Assembly: GCA_038502055.1 (NCBI GenBank)
Contig: JAXRKN010000038.1
Span: forward strand, 434,001 to 498,000
Source: Tanytarsus gracilentus
Taxonomy: Eukaryota > Arthropoda > Insecta > Diptera > Chironomidae
DNA length: 64,000 bases
Direction: 5' to 3'
The translations under genes and the position numbers were made by a program. Below are positions 59,501 through 64,000 of this stretch, one piece after another. The notes beneath the pieces are model-generated. The model worked only from the letters and a program-made list of their open reading frames with translations, was not told the origin of the DNA and made no database searches. Each line of letters begins with the position of its first letter. Positions within the stretch are counted from its first letter, which is position 1.

Positions 59501-62500
59501 AAGCTCAAAAATAAAAAGAAGTGCCAGCAACAGCTCACCACTGATCTTTTCTGTTGGTTCATTTTCACGTTACAGAAAAAAAAGAATTCGTAATCCAGCG
59601 ATAACATTGATACCCGAAACTATTCTAACGGGTCTTATGAGATAAGTGAAAAAAGTGAGAGAGAACTGAAAAATTTATACGACAACGAGACGCAAGAATG
59701 CGGTTAAGTGAAAAAAAAGAGGCAAAATATCCGGAGTAGAATGCATCGCTGGAAATTAAACTTTTTCCTCCGCATGCATCGAGCACTGATCGAAAACTAT
59801 TAAATTGAATTCAGCATTCTTTACTGCGAGGAGCACAGCGAGGAAAAATATCTGTCTCAAATTGTAACCAATATCAGCAATAAAAATTCCTCAGTGCTCA
59901 ATCGAACATGCATTAAACTGTAATCATATCGGATATTCGCTGAGGAATCATTAATCAATGGGAAGGAATGCAAACGTATTAAAATAAAAATGAATTGGCG
60001 CCAACCGACATCTTTTTTGCTGCTCTCACTCCAACTCTTTTTTCTCTCCTCTTTGCACGCTCGCTATTATGACCCGTAAAGCCTTCTTTTCTCCACTCTA
60101 GCTTTACTCTTCTATTCACACACGACACAGTCAATGGAGTCGAAAGAAGAAAGATATTTAAACATGAGATGACATTTGATTATTTAAATTTCTGGCGCTT
60201 TTTTAAAAATTATTTTAGAAATAAAAAGCGTATTGTTAGACCTTAAAAATATTAGGGTTCATAGCATTTAATTAATGCACAAAATAATTAAGAAAAAACG
60301 CTCAAATGTCGCCACTCGGCTATTTATGTATAAACGCGACCGACCAGCAGCATTTACAGCAATAATCGATACATGAAATTGTTGCATGCTTTCTTATACT
60401 TTCCTATTGACGCTCTTAAATTAATAATTATTTTATTGTGTTGCAACTCGAGCTAACATGAGCTGAAAGTTCAAGTACAGTTCATTAATTTTTTCCTTCC
60501 CTCGCATTTAGCCTCAACATAATTATGATTAATCATCGTTGAGCAACAAAAATCGTATTAAGTTTTTCTTCTTCTTTTTCTTCGCACTCTATCGACAAAT
60601 TCCTCAGCTGAATTTTTTGTTTCGTTTGTAAAAATAGAAGGGAAAAAAATATGACTGATAACACATACGTTTTATATACTTTTCGTGTGTTGCAGATGAT
60701 AAGGTTGGAATTTATAGAGTAAACATAGTGAAATTTTCCTTCCTTAATCGAGCTATAAACTCTATTAACCTATGGCCAGAACTTTTTCTTGCTTGCTAAG
60801 CGCAAATAAACTTTATGATTCTTTTTATCAGCGCACTGATCGATTGATTGACCTTTCCATGTATGCATTTCCTCAAAGGCATTTTTTCTGCCTACATGAT
60901 AAGTCACACATTCCATTTTTGCGAAGAAAAGAATTCTTTGAAGGGGGTGAGGACACTCGAAATATTTTTTTAATGAAATTTTTATATTACACTAAATTAA
61001 AAATATAATTTTAAATTTAAGTGTTCCACCCCCTTTCCTATTTAACTTTTTCATTATCAGCGAATAATCAGCGGAAAAAAATTGTCTTAAAAATCCCCGC
61101 GACAATTGCTATACGTACATTCTTTCATGGCAGTGGATTATAACGAGAAGAGAGGAAAAAACGTTAATTAAACTTTTGCTTCTCAGGAATGTGATCGAAA
61201 CGAAAATATTTGAACGGAGCACCTATGTAAATAAAAGCGCACAACACACCACTGTGCGCTATTCTGTCATCAACATCATCATTATTCAATTATTTTAAGC
61301 CTAATCGTCACTCGCGATTTTCAATAATATTATTGAAATATATTAAAATTATAATAAATGAGTCGAGAAACAGCGAGTGAGAAAGAAACTCCGTGCTTTA
61401 ATTTTGTGAAGCAAAAAAAAAGTCACTTTCACTTTTTCTCGATTCTTCAAATCGTCGGCATGATTTAAATAAATTTTCTTTCCATTTTTTGCAATGGAAT
61501 GCGCCAAGTTGAATTGAATATGAAAAAAAAATATCAAAACTCTGCGGCAATTCCGGAGTTTTATGAGTGTTGTGCATATTGCGAATGAGAAATATAAAAA
61601 AATAATATTTGAAACAGCCAAATCACAAAATGGGTTTGAATGGCTCGATGGCGAGCAAAAAAAAATGGAAATGCGATCATTATAACACATTGACAATTTT
61701 TCTCTCTCTCTCTCTTTTATAGTGTGACTTTTTTCTTCATACGAATATTTATTCCACATAGTGAAACACCGATGGCTGGTTGAAAATTAGCTTTGCACAT
61801 TTCTCTAATGTCAGTATCTATAATTAAAATTGCATAATTCTCTCACTCTCTCAGCTTGTTCTCCTCGTTGGATTTCGAGCCATGATTTTCTTCATTTTTT
61901 ACGAGATTGCACATTCGAACGCGCTGGAATCTGCTTCCAATTCCAAAACAAGCTTGAGTCGACATTTTTCTCTCTTTTTTCGCATTGCACTCTCTTCTAA
62001 AGTGGATCGCGCTCAATGGTGATCTATAATCATTTTCTTCTTCTAATTCCATTTCACTTAGCTATGGGTCAAGCTATGAGAAAACTTCGATGGGAGAAAA
62101 AAAAGAAATTGTGGGCATGACGTCATGCGGCACAAAAAATCACCTCTCGATGACGACAATTATTTTAAAAAAATTCTTCTTGTGAGAAATTCACTCGCAA
62201 TTTTTCGCAGAATCCTAAATTCAAAGCCGGCATTTTAAAGACTTTTCTTCGTGTTTTTTTTCTTCATAAAAACGCAATGAGAGATAAAGTCGACTTTAGA
62301 CCTTTTTTATTTTCTCAAGTGAAAAAACTTTATAAGCAAAAGTTGATGAGAATAAAGCAGCTCATTTGGCATTTTTTGTAATGTGTGTACATGGGTAAAA
62401 ATATCAAAATTCATTAAATTCCCGAAATATCTTTTGGCTCTCCATTGTTTCACTCTTTAAAACTATCTCCGGATACAAAGATTCGGTCTCTCGTAAAATA

Positions 62501-63999
62501 TTTTGATTTGGAATTTTTAAACAGATTATTTAAAAGGTGAATCGTGTTTGAGCAAGAAAGTGTGGAAGATATTTTTAGTTCCTGGATCGTTTTAGTTATT
62601 TAATTTTTTTTATGAGACTTTTCAAAAATATTTCCTGGATTCAAACTAATTTTTTGAAAATTTAAAAAAATATTTTCGACATTTCAAAAAATTTCTTGAT
62701 TCTCTCAAATTTAAAAACATTTCACGCAACGAATTAAAGGAATGCACTCGGAAATTATTCGATTGTGTATCAATTCATCTCGAATGTTATTAAGTGAACA
62801 TTTTCCAGTCACCCTAATAATATGTTCGAAGCATTTCTCATTTTTCCTTCTCTTCTTTTCTTATATTTCATTTTCATACTTCTTGCTCTTGCTCTATGTG
62901 AGCCGTGAGCTAAAAATAAATTTTATTTTCTATTAAACAGAAAATTTGAAAAATTCCAATGCCTTTTCCCGATTATACTATTGCGGATTTCGCTTCACGA
63001 AATTTTTCTTTATAAATTAGAATTTTCTTCACACTGATCCCCTCGCGCGCGCACACGCGAAGATCGCGAGAAAAATTTGCATATATAAATTTTTTTAATC
63101 GCAAGCAGAAAAAAAAGAAATCCTCACGCCGAAATTATAAAAAAGGCAATGGAATTCTTTGAAGAAGATGAAGTGAGGCATAAAATAGTCATAAACAAGA
63201 ATTTAAAAAACTCTTTTCTTTCTCATCTGCTCTATGTTATTGCTATTGCTGCTCTTGTTGCCTTTTTCTTCTCATCTAACTTTATAGTAAAAACCAACAA
63301 CAACAACAACAATAGTCGATCGAAATAGGAGACGAAGAAGAATAGAGTGAGGAATGTCGTTTTGAGTGTGTGTATGTACACGGCAGTATATTCTAAGAAG
63401 CGCATAGTTCTGGTCCACACATAAATGTCGGTTGCATAATAACCGCGACATGTTCTAATTTTTTTCGCAAGAATTTTCGCTTGCAATTTACGCGATATAA
63501 TTAAATACCGAGAAATTGTTTTAAAATTAATGATGCTGCTGGCCGCATGAAGTTTCATCGACGAGAGAGAGAGAGACTCAAAGGTGTCTATGTGCGAGCA
63601 CTTTAAAATATAAATTTTTATCGTTGTGTGCACGTATACAAGCCAATTTTTCATGTGCGCCCTCTGGCTCAAAGAATTCACAACCGTCAGAATATATTTT
63701 TATTGACCTTTATTATAAATTTAGTGAAATATTTCATAAAACTTTCATTTGCACCCATGGAATTTTACTGAATTCTTCATCTCGCATGCATTTCACGTCG
63801 TTTTTTGACATTAAATTTTCGAGAATCGTTGCACAAAAGTTAAATTTTGTTGCAATGAACAAATTAGTTAACTTTACCTATCTCTAGGATCTATCCATGT
63901 TGTAATTTTTCTCGTGTGATCGATGTAATAAACTTTTCCATCGTAATCCTGTCCCCGCTCCCAATTGTAAGGCAAAGGCAAATCCTCATTTTTATTCAT
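53573..63999 (-). CDS. kibra: Kibra (WWC) scaffold of the Hippo pathway
   Basis: Exons: 63999-63878, 57195-56905, 56846-55921, 55861-55089, 55017-54828, 54766-54632, 54574-54152, 54083-53759 and 53687-53573; 1099 aa, in frame throughout. WW1 (LPLPYNWERGQDYDGKVYYI ... TTWIDPRDR) is canonical. WW2 (ELPVGWEESYDSQVGVFYIN ... TQLEDPR) has Leu where the second Trp should be, as in other Kibra proteins. Long coiled coils follow, then Ser-rich linkers and a C2 domain at about residues 605-725. A second coiled coil overlaps the expected aPKC-binding area, and the tail MAFFTRRGNASVPELP ends GVEV, a PDZ-ligand-like end. Kibra acts at the apical cortex with Merlin and Expanded to activate Hippo signalling. 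The start lies at the very edge of the window. Confidence 0.95.
57196..63877. other. Kibra first intron, 6.7 kb
   Basis: It separates the WW1 exon from the WW2 exon. AT-rich, with a short inverted-repeat element at 60940-61038 and a lone GGGG-type tip at about 58994-59016. The open frames seen here (for example 61349-61759 and 63232-63681, minus strand) have no recognisable domain. Long first introns of this kind often carry enhancers, but I can point to no specific site. Confidence 0.5.
60940..61038. repeat. short inverted-repeat element, GGGG-tipped family
   Basis: The left tip GAAGGGGGTGAGGACACTCG pairs with the right tip, GAAAGGGGGTGGAACACTTA on the reverse strand. The core is AT-rich. 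Confidence 0.55.
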
Positions 64000-64000
64000 G

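Noticed and set aside
61349..61759. 136-aa frame on the minus strand in the Kibra intron
   Set aside because: Low-complexity, Phe/Lys/Ser-rich, no domain and no splice-consistent partner exon.
63232..63681. 149-aa frame on the minus strand in the Kibra intron
   Set aside because: It has a hydrophobic stretch, but the composition follows simple repeats (ACA/GAG runs) and it sits within the intron next to the WW1 exon without homology.

Overview
This is a 64 kb piece of an insect nuclear genome, most likely a fly of the lower-Diptera kind. The reasons are the AT-rich DNA, many tiny introns (about 50-60 nt with GT/AG ends), and conserved animal genes with fly-type architecture (varicose, Kibra, Fam20B, SLC26, fatty acyl-CoA reductase). 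The species cannot be told from the sequence. There are no bacterial operons, CRISPR arrays or rRNA genes. I joined exons by hand from homology, reading phase and splice sites; every coding chain below keeps frame across its junctions.

Left part (1-20.6 kb): a secreted ADAMTS-type metalloprotease on the + strand (5211-17829; its first exons are upstream or unrecognised). It has a mutually exclusive exon pair inside the catalytic domain, an apparent TG splice acceptor and a Thr-rich tail in place of thrombospondin repeats. The meiotic recombination factor Hop2 lies nested antisense in one of its introns. A perfect hAT-type MITE lies in another.

Middle (20.6-37.3 kb, - strand): the septate-junction scaffold varicose (MAGUK; L27-PDZ-SH3-GuK) with two alternative first coding exons. 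Its big intron holds a 1.6 kb inverted-repeat element with a tRNA-like core. Next come a Fam20B glycosaminoglycan xylosylkinase and a secreted CUB protein. Two introns of Fam20B are nearly identical copies of each other (53 nt, 4 differences, homology ending at the splice sites). I consider this the most interesting observation in the window.

37.6-49.5 kb: BORCS5 (+ strand, a lysosome-positioning BORC subunit) with an intronless disordered-protein gene nested antisense in its intron. Then, all on the - strand, a fatty acyl-CoA reductase, an SLC26 anion transporter and a DeSI-type (PPPDE) isopeptidase fused to a PUL domain. Intergenic gaps here are only 0.2-0.6 kb.

49.5-64 kb: a single-exon F-box-like protein (+ strand) and the Hippo-pathway scaffold Kibra (- strand, complete, 1099 aa, with a 6.7 kb first intron that reaches the right edge). 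The genes are functionally unrelated neighbours, although varicose, Kibra and Fam20B all act in epithelia or the secretory/matrix system. A recurring family of short elements with CAAGGGGTGG-like inverted tips is scattered through introns and intergenic DNA.
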